From assembly GCA_913020235.1 (NCBI GenBank), contig CAJWBT010000005.1:1-19971 (forward strand): 19,971 nucleotides of DNA, in the 5' to 3' direction. Shown one piece after another: positions 1 to 6,127 of the stretch; position 1 is the stretch's first letter, and every line of letters begins with the position of its first letter. The notes under the pieces are model-generated. The model was given only the letters and a program-made list of their open reading frames with translations. It did not search any database and was not told where the DNA came from. The DNA is from an uncultured Chloroflexota bacterium. GTDB taxonomy: Bacteria; Chloroflexota; Dehalococcoidia; UBA3495. The position numbers and the translations under genes were made by a program.

Positions 1-2
1 AC

Positions 3-1235
3 TACGGCCCCCTCGGCGTGGAGCTGAAGCGCAACGTCAAAGAGGCCTGGTGGCGTTCGGTCATCCTGGAGCGGGACGACATGGTGGGGCTGGATGCTGC
101 CATCCTGATGCACCCCCAAGTATGGGTGGCCAGCGGCCACGTGGAGAACTTCTCCGATCCGCTGGTGGAGTGTAAGAGCTGCAACCGCCGGTATCGCAGC
201 GAAGACCTGGAAGGGGACCAATGTCCCGAGTGCGCCGGAGAGCTTACCGACCCCCGCCAGTTCAACCTCATGTTCAAGACCTTCATGGGTCCCGTCGAGG
301 ATACCGCCTCCGAGGTCCACTTGCGGCCCGAGACCGCCCAGGGGATCTTCGTCAACTTCACCAACGTGCTCAACTCCACCCGCAAGAAGCTCCCCTTCGG
401 CATCGGCCAGATCGGCAAGGCCTTCCGCAACGAGATTACGCCGGGCAACTTCACCTTCCGCACCCGCGAGTTCGAGCAGATGGAGGTCGAGTTCTTCGTC
501 AAGCCAGGCACGGACGCCGAGTGGCTGGACCAATGGGTGCAGACCCGGTTTGACTGGTACCTGGCCTACGGCATCCGCCCGGAGAACCTGCGCCTGCGCC
601 GGCACGCCGAGGACGAGCTGGCCCACTACGCCAAGGACTGCTACGACATCGAATACCGGTTCCCCTGGGGTTGGGCCGAACTCGAGGGGATCGCCAACCG
701 TACCGACTTCGATCTGCGCCGGCACTCCGAGGCCAGCGGCCAGGACCTGACCTATTTCGACGAGTCGGCTGGGGAAGGCGAAGAGTCACGGTACTTCCCC
801 TACGTCATCGAGCCCTCCGGCGGCGTCGACCGGGCCACGCTGGCCTTCTGGTTGGACGCCTATGACGAGGAGCCGGACCCTGGACAGAAGCAGGGAGACG
901 CGGTCCGGGTGGTGCTGCACCTGCACCGGAAGCTGGCCCCGGTCACGGTAGCGCTGCTGCCCCTGAGCCGCAACGCCCGGCTGGTGCCCGCGGCCCGGGA
1001 GATGTACGCCCGACTGCGCAAGAGCTTCAACACCCAGTACGACGACGCTCAGAGCATCGGGCGGCGCTACCGGCGGCAGGACGAGATAGGTACCCCCTAC
1101 TGCGTCACGGTGGACTTCGACAGCCTGGAAGACCAGCAAGTCACCATTCGCGACCGGGACACCATGGAACAGGCCAGGATACCCATAGCCGATCTGGTGG
1201 ACGTGCTCCGCGACAGAATTGAGCACGGGTGGTAG
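3..1235 (+). CDS. glyQS: Glycyl-tRNA synthetase, dimeric class II type (5' truncated by window)
   Basis: Charges tRNA-Gly with glycine in the cytoplasm. The frame is open to the window edge and reads YGPLGVELKRN, a core GlyRS motif, so the GTG at 18 is internal and the true start lies upstream; perhaps 50-60 residues are missing. Counting from that Val, a Cys4 zinc-binding insertion is visible (C52, C55, C69, C72; CKSC and CPEC). Class II motif 2 is FRNEITPGNFTFRTREFEQM, and the motif 3 region is GGVDRATLAFWLDAY. The C-terminal part (about residue 305 on, APVTVALLPLS to the end) is the HGTP anticodon-binding domain. The single-chain alpha2 architecture differs from the alpha2beta2 GlyQ/GlyS type common in other bacteria. 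It ends at TAG 1233-1235, followed by a hairpin and a heptad repeat. Identification is secure. Confidence 0.97.
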   Translation, partial: YGPLGVELKRNVKEAWWRSVILERDDMVGLDAAILMHPQVWVASGHVENFSDPLVECKSCNRRYRSEDLEGDQCPECAGELTDPRQFNLMFKTFMGPVEDTASEVHLRPETAQGIFVNFTNVLNSTRKKLPFGIGQIGKAFRNEITPGNFTFRTREFEQMEVEFFVKPGTDAEWLDQWVQTRFDWYLAYGIRPENLRLRRHAEDELAHYAKDCYDIEYRFPWGWAELEGIANRTDFDLRRHSEASGQDLTYFDESAGEGEESRYFPYVIEPSGGVDRATLAFWLDAYDEEPDPGQKQGDAVRVVLHLHRKLAPVTVALLPLSRNARLVPAAREMYARLRKSFNTQYDDAQSIGRRYRRQDEIGTPYCVTVDFDSLEDQQVTIRDRDTMEQARIPIADLVDVLRDRIEHGW

Positions 1236-1240
1236 AAGGC

Positions 1241-1259
1241 GGGCAGCCACCGGCTGCCC
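1241..1259. repeat. 8-bp-stem hairpin after glyQS
   Basis: GGGCAGCC-ACC-GGCTGCCC is a perfect 8-bp inverted repeat with a 3-nt loop, six bases after the glyQS stop. No T-run follows, so it is not a classical intrinsic terminator. It may be a dispersed REP-like palindrome or protect the mRNA 3' end. Confidence 0.6.
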
Positions 1260-1264
1260 CTACG

Positions 1265-1295
1265 GCTGACAGCTGACGGCTGAAAGCTGATAGCT
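1265..1295 (+). repeat. Heptad array (GCTGANN)4-GCT, copy 1
   Basis: Four tandem 7-bp units GCTGACA, GCTGACG, GCTGAAA, GCTGATA followed by GCT, exactly 31 nt. It ends 18 nt before the ATG of the next gene and is followed by GAGACCAGGGGGGG, whose G-run also serves as that gene's Shine-Dalgarno. Three more arrays of the same length and orientation occur in this window. Confidence 0.85.
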
Positions 1296-1313
1296 CGAGA
1301 CCAGGGGGGGCAC

Positions 1314-1736
1314 ATGACCAGCGCACAGAGCGGCCAGGCATACCGGTACATCAAGAGCATCGAGCGGACCCTGCGGCGGCTGGAAGAGTTGGTCCGCGAC
1401 ATGGAAGCCCGGACCCCTGAATTGCGGCCCCACGACGCCCGCAGCGAGTTGCTGGAGCAGGTCCACGTGGCCGGAGCGATGGAGCAGCGCCGGATGTTCG
1501 ATCTGCTGGACAAGCGGGGCATCACCCACACCTGGATCGGCGCCCAGGTCGGAGCGGAATACCTGGAAGTTTGGCCGGCTGCCGATGGCCAGGCCTGGTA
1601 CCGGGTAACCCAGCGGGCCATCCGGGAACTCCACCTGGGCCAACTGGCTCCCTCCGTCGCCACTGCCTCTCCATCCGAGTCAGCCTTCAGTGAAGATTGG
1701 GACAGCGAAGAGGACTCCGTTTATGACCGGCTATGA
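1314..1736 (+). CDS. Uncharacterised acidic-tailed protein, candidate antitoxin of the following MazF
   Basis: 140 residues, family not recognised. The N-terminal half looks helical and charged, with a possible coiled coil at residues 10-35 (SIERTLRRLEELVRDMEAR). A central segment (about 60-95) contains GITHTWIGAQVGAEYLEVW. The C-terminal 20 residues are strongly acidic and probably disordered (SEDWDSEEDSVYDRL). An acidic tail that wraps the toxin is typical of MazE-like antitoxins, but no AbrB, RHH or Phd DNA-binding motif is evident. The ATG at 1314 follows a GGGGGGG ribosome-binding site. The gene overlaps the mazF-like gene by 14 nt, implying translational coupling. The antitoxin role is inferred from position and tail only; it could also be an unrelated accessory protein. 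Confidence 0.75.
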   Translation: MTSAQSGQAYRYIKSIERTLRRLEELVRDMEARTPELRPHDARSELLEQVHVAGAMEQRRMFDLLDKRGITHTWIGAQVGAEYLEVWPAADGQAWYRVTQRAIRELHLGQLAPSVATASPSESAFSEDWDSEEDSVYDRL

Positions 1737-2064
1737 AGCGGGCGACATCATCCTGGTCCCCTATCCCTTCGGCGAGGGCGTCGGGGGTAGGAAGCGCCCC
1801 GCCCTGGTGCTGAGCCCTTCCGAATTCAACCAAGCCACCGGGGAGCTGGTCATCGCCCAGATAACCAGCCGGTCGGCGGCTACCGCCCGGCCCGGAGACT
1901 ACCGAATTGAGGGCTGGGAGGAGGCCAATCTGCCCCGTCCGGCCCTGGTCCGCGCCCGTCTGGCGACCGTGAAGACCTCCATGGTCCTGCGCCGGCTCGG
2001 AGCGCTGAGCGAAGCCGAATTCCAGGACGCCCGGACCGCGCTGACCGGTGCTATTCTTGGCTGA
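1723..2064 (+). CDS. MazF/PemK-family endoribonuclease toxin
   Basis: Probable sequence-specific mRNA interferase. The 113-residue length is normal for MazF. The start ATG 1723 is chosen because GAAGAGGA lies 8 nt upstream and the protein then begins MTGYEAGDIILVPYPF, the usual first strand of the PemK/MazF SH3-like barrel. A GTG at 1690 would add 11 residues deep inside the upstream gene. Arg25 (in GRKRPALVLS) and Thr48 (in IAQITS) fall at the positions of the known MazF catalytic residues, so the toxin looks intact. It overlaps the preceding acidic-tailed gene by 14 nt, the arrangement expected of a toxin-antitoxin operon with the antitoxin first. RNA target specificity cannot be read from the sequence. 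Confidence 0.88.
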   Translation: MTGYEAGDIILVPYPFGEGVGGRKRPALVLSPSEFNQATGELVIAQITSRSAATARPGDYRIEGWEEANLPRPALVRARLATVKTSMVLRRLGALSEAEFQDARTALTGAILG

Positions 2065-2164
2065 TCGCCTGGGTCGAAGCCAGGCCCAACCCGAGGCTCT
2101 TTCGAAAGGGTCCCCCTGACCGTTCCCCTGCGACCGCCCCGTCGTGGCCTTCCCCGGCACCCCG

Positions 2165-2173
2165 TGGTACACT
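2165..2173 (+). promoter_or_regulatory. Extended -10 promoter element upstream of birA
   Basis: TGG-TACACT matches an extended -10 (TGnTAnnnT) about 40 nt before the birA ATG; no good -35 is visible. The same ten bases GTGGTACACT recur upstream of the ThDP-enzyme gene (14471-14480), supporting a shared promoter type. Its position inside the longest possible birA frame argues for the downstream ATG. Confidence 0.5.
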
Positions 2174-2214
2174 CACCGCAGCCATCGGCGGCTGGAACGC
2201 CACGGGAGCGAGCG

Positions 2215-3042
2215 ATGCCCGGAAACCTGGTCTCGGCCACCTTGCGAGGCGGGCTGTTCACCCGGGTGGTAGGCAAGCGGCTCTTGTTCTTCCAGGAGAT
2301 AGCCTCCACCATGGACGAGGCCGCCCAAGAGGCGGAAGCAGGGGCCGAGGAAGGCACGGTGGTGGTGGCGGAAAGCCAGTCGGCGGGGCGGGGCCGGATG
2401 GGAAGAAGCTGGGTGTCCCGCGAAGGCAACCTGTACCTGTCAGTAGTGTTCCGGCCTACGTTGCACGCCCTCCCTTTGTTGAGCATCCTGGCCGGGGTAG
2501 CCGTGACGCGGGCCATCCGGAAGACGACGGGCCTTGACCCGCGTATCAAATGGCCCAACGACGTGCTGATTGAAGGCAAGAAAGTCGCCGGAATACTGGC
2601 GGAAAGCGTTGTGACCGGGAGTGAAGTCTCCCATGCCGTGGTGGGTATCGGGATCAACGTCGGGCTGGATACCGAAGCTGTGGAGGACATCGCCAGCTTT
2701 GCAACTGCCCTGAACGCCGAGGCCGGGCGCCCCGTTCCCCGCGAGGACGTGCTCCGGCAGCTCTTGCACGACCTGGACGCCCTTTACCTTCAGGTGGGCC
2801 AGGGCGGCTCGCCGATGGCGGAGTGGCGGGCTCTGCTGGAGACCCTGGGCCAACGGGTGCGGGCCCACTGGCGAGGAGAGTCCTACGCGGGCAACGCCGA
2901 GGACGTGGATCAGTTGGGTAACCTCCAGCTTCGCTTGGACGACGGCCGGCTGATTACCTTGAGCGCCGGGGACGTCACCCTGCAGGGTCCGGCTCCTTCG
3001 ACGGCGCAAGAAGCGCGGACCGGTGAGGATGTGCGCCTGTGA
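2215..3042 (+). CDS. birA: Biotin-[acetyl-CoA carboxylase] ligase (class I, no HTH)
   Basis: Activates biotin with ATP and attaches it to the biotin carboxyl carrier domain of carboxylases in the cytoplasm. The 275-residue protein has the biotinyl-AMP loop GRGRMGRSW (residues 58-66), the catalytic KWPNDVL motif (K112), and KVAGILAE. A C-terminal SH3-like domain spans roughly residues 225-265 (SYAGNAEDVDQLGNLQLRL). There is no N-terminal helix-turn-helix, so it should not act as the biotin-operon repressor. The ATG at 2215 is preceded by GGGAG at a good distance; an upstream GTG at 2164 would run through a likely promoter. It stands alone between the MazF cassette and the SDR cluster. Identification is secure. 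Confidence 0.95.
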   Translation: MPGNLVSATLRGGLFTRVVGKRLLFFQEIASTMDEAAQEAEAGAEEGTVVVAESQSAGRGRMGRSWVSREGNLYLSVVFRPTLHALPLLSILAGVAVTRAIRKTTGLDPRIKWPNDVLIEGKKVAGILAESVVTGSEVSHAVVGIGINVGLDTEAVEDIASFATALNAEAGRPVPREDVLRQLLHDLDALYLQVGQGGSPMAEWRALLETLGQRVRAHWRGESYAGNAEDVDQLGNLQLRLDDGRLITLSAGDVTLQGPAPSTAQEARTGEDVRL

Positions 3043-3061
3043 ACGGTTTGATGCCCGGATT

Positions 3062-3080
3062 CGCCGGCCGGACGCCGGCG
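3062..3080. terminator. GC-rich hairpin after birA (possible terminator)
   Basis: CGCCGGC-CGGAC-GCCGGCG is a perfect 7-bp stem with a 5-nt loop, 19 bp after the birA stop. It is followed by TTGTCG rather than a T-run, so intrinsic termination is uncertain. Confidence 0.4.
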
Positions 3081-3141
3081 TTGTCGAGTAAGCCTATCCT
3101 ACTGGCAGCGCTCCCTGGCACGCAAGCTAGGGAGGCCGCAG

Positions 3142-3173
3142 TCGCTTCGCGGGACACCCGCGGGCCGTAGCGA
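3142..3173 (+). promoter_or_regulatory. Stem-loop in the leader of the first SDR gene
   Basis: The core CGCGGG-ACA-CCCGCG (3148-3162) is a perfect 6-bp stem with a 3-nt loop, enclosed by TCGCT (3142-3146) and AGCGA (3169-3173). It ends next to the GAAGAGGG ribosome-binding site of the ATG at 3184 and so could modulate translation. No riboswitch family was recognised. Confidence 0.45.
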
Positions 3174-3183
3174 AGAGGGTCGT

Positions 3184-3993
3184 ATGCTGGACAAACTTAG
3201 CATTGATGACAAGGTAGTAGTGGTCACCGGCGGCGGGACCGGTATCGGGCTGGCCATGGTGCGTCACCTGGCCCGGGCGGGGGCCCACGTGTCTATCGGC
3301 GGGCGCAGGCCCGGCCCGATAGAAGACGCGGCCGCCGAAGTGAAGGCCACGGGCCGCGACGCCCTGGCCATCTCCACGGACGTCTCCGACTCAAGCCAGG
3401 TGGACCGGTTGATTACCACCACTCTGGAGCATTTTGGCCACATCGACGTGATGATCAACAACGCGGGCGCGGTCCAGGACAACGTGCGTAGGCCCATTTG
3501 GGACCATCGCGACAAAGACTGGCACCGGGTGATGGACGTGAACCTGAGCGGCGCCTTCTACTGCTCCCGGGCCGTTTCACGCCCCATGGCGGACCGGGGG
3601 AAGGGCAAGATCATCAACGTTGCTTCTTCTTACGGCATGCGGGGCGGGCGGGACATCTACATGTATTGCTGCAGCAAGGGGGGCATGGTCCAGCTTACCA
3701 GGGTGCTAGCGTTCAACCTGGCCCGCTACGGCATAACCGCCAACAGCATATCCCCCGGATACATTCCCACCGATGCCGCGTACTCAGAATCGCGGGCAAC
3801 CCCGCCCCCTTCAGCGGACTGGCTGCCCACGGGCAAGATGTCCTGTCCTGAGGACATCGGACCCGTAGCGGTGTTCCTGGCGTCCGATGCTTCCGACTAC
3901 ATGACGGGCGAAATGATCATCGTCGACGGCGGCTGCATGACCGCCGGGATAATCCCCACCGGCCATGCGCCGGTAATCCCGTTGGAGCCGTAA
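3184..3993 (+). CDS. Short-chain dehydrogenase/reductase, paralogue A
   Basis: Classical SDR oxidoreductase, 269 residues, NAD(P)-dependent, soluble, substrate unknown. The cofactor loop is TGGGTGIG (15-22) and the NNAG motif is at 92-95. The catalytic Ser, Tyr and Lys are S148, Y161 and K165 in YCCSK, an unusual Cys-Cys pair inside YxxxK. The C-terminus carries SDYMTGEMIIVDGG and then a glycine-rich extension of about 20 residues ending GHAPVIPLEP. A good Shine-Dalgarno (GAAGAGGG) precedes the ATG. It is followed by a second SDR of identical length and very similar sequence, with 50 identical consecutive bases (3515-3564 and 4451-4500), so the pair is a tandem duplication. The family resembles gluconate 5-dehydrogenase and FabG-like SDRs, but substrate cannot be assigned. 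Confidence 0.92.
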   Translation: MLDKLSIDDKVVVVTGGGTGIGLAMVRHLARAGAHVSIGGRRPGPIEDAAAEVKATGRDALAISTDVSDSSQVDRLITTTLEHFGHIDVMINNAGAVQDNVRRPIWDHRDKDWHRVMDVNLSGAFYCSRAVSRPMADRGKGKIINVASSYGMRGGRDIYMYCCSKGGMVQLTRVLAFNLARYGITANSISPGYIPTDAAYSESRATPPPSADWLPTGKMSCPEDIGPVAVFLASDASDYMTGEMIIVDGGCMTAGIIPTGHAPVIPLEP

Positions 3994-3997
3994 TTCG

Positions 3998-4080
3998 AGC
4001 GGTCAGCATTCAGCTGTCAGCGGTCAGCTATGAGACCGGGGGGTTGAGCGCTGACCGCTGACAGCTGAATGCTGACCGCT
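3998..4080. repeat. Perfect 31-bp inverted repeat made of heptad arrays (copy 2)
   Basis: The left arm 3998-4028 is the exact reverse complement of the right arm 4050-4080; the right arm is GCTGACC, GCTGACA, GCTGAAT, GCTGACC, GCT. The 21-nt loop holds GAGACCGGGGGG. ATTCGAG stands on both sides (3993-3999 and 4081-4087), resembling a target duplication, although the same heptamer also follows the second SDR gene (4929-4935), so it may be part of the duplicated unit. The element fills the gap between the first two SDR genes. Confidence 0.92.
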
Positions 4081-4119
4081 ATTCGAGACACGTCCGCGGG
4101 CACAAACAACGAGGATCGC

Positions 4120-4929
4120 ATGCTAGAGGCTCTCAGCTTAGAAGGGAAGACCGTGGTCATCACCGGCGGCGGGACCGGCTTGGGCCGGGCAATGGTGCGC
4201 GCCATGGCCCGGGCGGGGGCCGCCCTCTGCATCGCCGGGCGCCGGCAGGGTCCCATCGAGGAAGCGGCCGCCGAAGTGACCAAGCTGGGTGGAGCCGCCA
4301 TCGCCGTGTCCACGGACGTTACCGACTCGGGTCAGGTGGACCGGCTGATCTCCACCGTCGTGGACCACTACGGTCACATCGACGTTCTGATCAGCAACGC
4401 CGGCGCGGTGCAAGACAACGTCCGCAAGCCCATCTGGGACCACACCGACGAAGACTGGCACCGGGTGATGGACGTGAACCTGAGCGGCGCCTTCTACTGC
4501 GCCCGGGCCGCGGCCCGGCCCATGGCGGACCGAGGCCAGGGCAAGATCATCAACGTCGCCTCCGGGTTTGGGTTGCGGGGCGGGCGGGAGATCTACATGT
4601 ACTGCTGCAGCAAGGGCGGGATGATTCAGCTCACCCGGGTGTTGGCCTTCAGCCTGGCCCGCCACGGCATCACGGCCAACAGCATCGTGCCCGGTTTCAT
4701 CCCCACCACGGGGACCGATTCCGATATACGGGCGTCGATGCCCCGGTCCGGGGATTATCTGCCCATCGGCAAGCTGGGCCGGCCGGAAGACCTGGGCCCC
4801 TTGGCGGTCTTCCTGGCGTCGGGCGCCTCCGACTACATGACGGGTGAGATGTTCATCGCCGACGGCGCCGGCTTGGCCGCGGGGATAATTCCCGCCGGCC
4901 ACGCGCCGGTCGTTCCGTTGGAGCCATGA
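4120..4929 (+). CDS. Short-chain dehydrogenase/reductase, paralogue B
   Basis: Second member of the tandem SDR pair, again 269 residues. ATG 4120 is chosen because it aligns with the start of paralogue A (MLxxLS) and follows GAGGA; an in-frame ATG-less extension to 4069 would enter the inverted repeat. The glycine-rich loop is TGGGTGLG (15-22), and the catalytic residues are S148, Y161 and K165 (YCCSK). The NNAG motif is SNAG here. The C-terminus ends GHAPVVPLEP, like paralogue A. Divergence concentrates around residues 190-215, the substrate-binding loop (GTDSDIRASMPRSGDYLP versus AAYSESRATPPPSADWLP), suggesting different substrates or partners after duplication. Substrate unknown. Confidence 0.92.
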   Translation: MLEALSLEGKTVVITGGGTGLGRAMVRAMARAGAALCIAGRRQGPIEEAAAEVTKLGGAAIAVSTDVTDSGQVDRLISTVVDHYGHIDVLISNAGAVQDNVRKPIWDHTDEDWHRVMDVNLSGAFYCARAAARPMADRGQGKIINVASGFGLRGGREIYMYCCSKGGMIQLTRVLAFSLARHGITANSIVPGFIPTTGTDSDIRASMPRSGDYLPIGKLGRPEDLGPLAVFLASGASDYMTGEMFIADGAGLAAGIIPAGHAPVVPLEP

Positions 4930-4971
4930 TTCGAGCAATCAGCGTGCGGCGACTGGCCAGAAGACGGGGGG

Positions 4972-5002
4972 GCTGAAAGCTGACCGCTGATCGCTGAATG
5001 CT
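4972..5002 (+). repeat. Heptad array (GCTGANN)4-GCT, copy 3
   Basis: Units GCTGAAA, GCTGACC, GCTGATC, GCTGAAT plus GCT, 31 nt, directly followed by the GGAGG ribosome-binding site of the third SDR gene. Upstream, after AGAAGACGGGGGGG, lies a decayed complementary arm (from AGCAATCAGC at about 4934), so this looks like a degenerated version of the 3998-4080 inverted repeat. Confidence 0.85.
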
Positions 5003-5015
5003 ACTGGAGGAAACC

Positions 5016-5783
5016 ATGCCCGTACTTGACGAATACAGCCTTTCCGGTCGGGTGGCGATCCTTTCCACCGCCGGCGGCGACCAGGCGCCCGTCTTGGCCC
5101 AGGCTCTGGCGGAGGCCGGGGCGTCGGTCTTTACCCTGGCCCGCCGCCAGCACCTGCTGGACCCGGTTCTGGCGGCCCTGGCCGGCTCTCCGGGGGACCA
5201 CGGGGGGGTGGCGGCCGACATCGGGGCTGGGAACCCGTCGGAGTTGGCGCGGGCCATGGAAGCCTTCGACAGCCGCCACGGCCAGGTGGACATCCTGGTG
5301 AACGACGGCCGGAGCATGTTCGCCAAGCCGTTTACCGAGATTTCACTGGAGGAGTGGGACGAGGTGCAATCGCGCAACATCCGGGCGGCGTTTCTCCTCT
5401 GCCAGGCGGTGGGACCGCGGATGCGGGAACGGAAATACGGGAGGATCGTGAACCTGGTGTCTATCCTGGCGGAGCGGGGCATGACCAACGGGTCCGCCTT
5501 CGCGGTCAGCCAGGCTTCGCTCCTATCCCTGACCCGCTCATTGGCCATAGAGTGGGGAAAGGACAATATCCGGTGCAACGCTCTCGGCTCCGGCTGGTTC
5601 ATCACGGAGGACGTTCCCCTGGAGGTGCAGCGGGAGGAGTTGCTGGTCCGCTACACCCCGTTGCGCCGCAAAGGCCATCCCCGGGACATCGGCCCCCTGC
5701 TGGTCTACCTGTGCTCGGAATCCTGTGACTACGCCACCGGCCAGCCCGTCTACGTGGATGGCGGCCTCAACGCCCACCCGTAG
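5016..5783 (+). CDS. SDR-fold protein with degenerate active site (probable pseudo-enzyme)
   Basis: 255 residues, clearly SDR in overall pattern: VDILVN, then NIRAAFLLCQAV, GRIVNLVS, a C-terminal DYATGQPVYVDGG. The hallmark residues have changed. The cofactor loop TGxxxGxG reads STAGGDQAP (residues 17-25), NNAG reads NDGR, and YxxxK reads FAVSQ (F162, Q166); only the catalytic Ser (S149) remains. Loss of both Tyr and Lys should abolish normal SDR chemistry. The frame is uninterrupted, the ATG at 5016 has a strong GGAGG, and the gene follows two intact SDRs in the same orientation. A structural or regulatory partner of the active paralogues is a plausible role, by analogy with hetero-oligomeric SDR complexes, but that is inference. 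Confidence 0.9.
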   Translation: MPVLDEYSLSGRVAILSTAGGDQAPVLAQALAEAGASVFTLARRQHLLDPVLAALAGSPGDHGGVAADIGAGNPSELARAMEAFDSRHGQVDILVNDGRSMFAKPFTEISLEEWDEVQSRNIRAAFLLCQAVGPRMRERKYGRIVNLVSILAERGMTNGSAFAVSQASLLSLTRSLAIEWGKDNIRCNALGSGWFITEDVPLEVQREELLVRYTPLRRKGHPRDIGPLLVYLCSESCDYATGQPVYVDGGLNAHP

Positions 5784-5851
5784 TCTCCATGCCGTGAGGC
5801 TACGGGGGCTCCGTGCACTTGTGCTTACTTGCAATAATCGGCGTTACTACT

Positions 5852-5914
5852 ACCGTTCGTGGTGAGCTTATCGAACCACTGGTCGAGCGCCCTTCGACAA
5901 GCTCAGGGTCAACG
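5852..5914. repeat. REP-like palindromic element
   Basis: Lies in the 344-bp gap 5784-6127. The arms CCGTTCGTGGTGAGCTTATC and the reverse complement of the right end (CCGTTGACCCTGAGCTTGTC) match at most positions around TGAGCTTRTCGAA. This CTTCGACAAGCTCAGG-type palindrome is a familiar dispersed intergenic repeat in environmental bacterial genomes. Short frames translating through it (for example a 90-residue frame from 5859) are repeat artefacts. Apart from this, the short repeat at 5974 and the promoter at 6061, I see nothing else in the gap. Confidence 0.8.
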
Positions 5915-5973
5915 GATGATCGTAACGGTAATCCTCGATGTTGGGTACCAAGTGGCTGGCCTTGCCCTTTTCT

Positions 5974-5998
5974 TCTCCGTGCCTCTGTGCCTCTGTGG
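5974..5998. repeat. Short tandem CTCTGTGC-type repeat
   Basis: TCTCCGTGCCTCTGTGCCTC followed by TGTGG contains an 8-bp unit GTGCCTCT twice in tandem. Similar CTCTGTG strings are common intergenic repeats in environmental genomes; function unknown. Confidence 0.4.
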
Positions 5999-6060
5999 CA
6001 AACCCAAATCCCGGGCTATGTCCCCCCTGTCAAACCCGGCCCTCGCGGCAAGGGATTCTG

Positions 6061-6089
6061 TTGAACCTGCAATGTGGCTGATGTACAAT
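6061..6089 (+). promoter_or_regulatory. Sigma70-type promoter for the his cluster
   Basis: TTGAAC (6061-6066), a 17-nt spacer, and TACAAT (6084-6089) are near consensus -35 and -10 boxes. Transcription would start near 6096, about 30 nt before the hisZ-like ATG at 6128. The promoter lies inside the longer frame that begins at GTG 6074, so it also supports the ATG start. Confidence 0.7.
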
Positions 6090-6127
6090 ACCCGCCAATC
6101 GAGACGTATGGTAAATCCGGCGGACCA

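Noticed and set aside
3109..3183. Possible T-box or other riboswitch before the first SDR gene
   Set aside because: The stem-loop is real, but the T-box sequence and other known aptamer cores are not present.
4138..4938. Long minus-strand frame (266 codons) opposite the second SDR gene, and similar long antisense frames at 2-511, 1899-2690, 6818-7690 and 11211-11984
   Set aside because: They lie antisense to clearly identified genes, have low-complexity Pro/Arg/Gly-rich or His-rich composition and no recognisable domains; typical shadow frames of GC-rich coding sequence.
6074..6127. GTG 6074 as start of the hisZ-like gene
   Set aside because: The 18 extra codons overlap a near-consensus promoter (-10 at 6084-6089), and family similarity begins just after ATG 6128.
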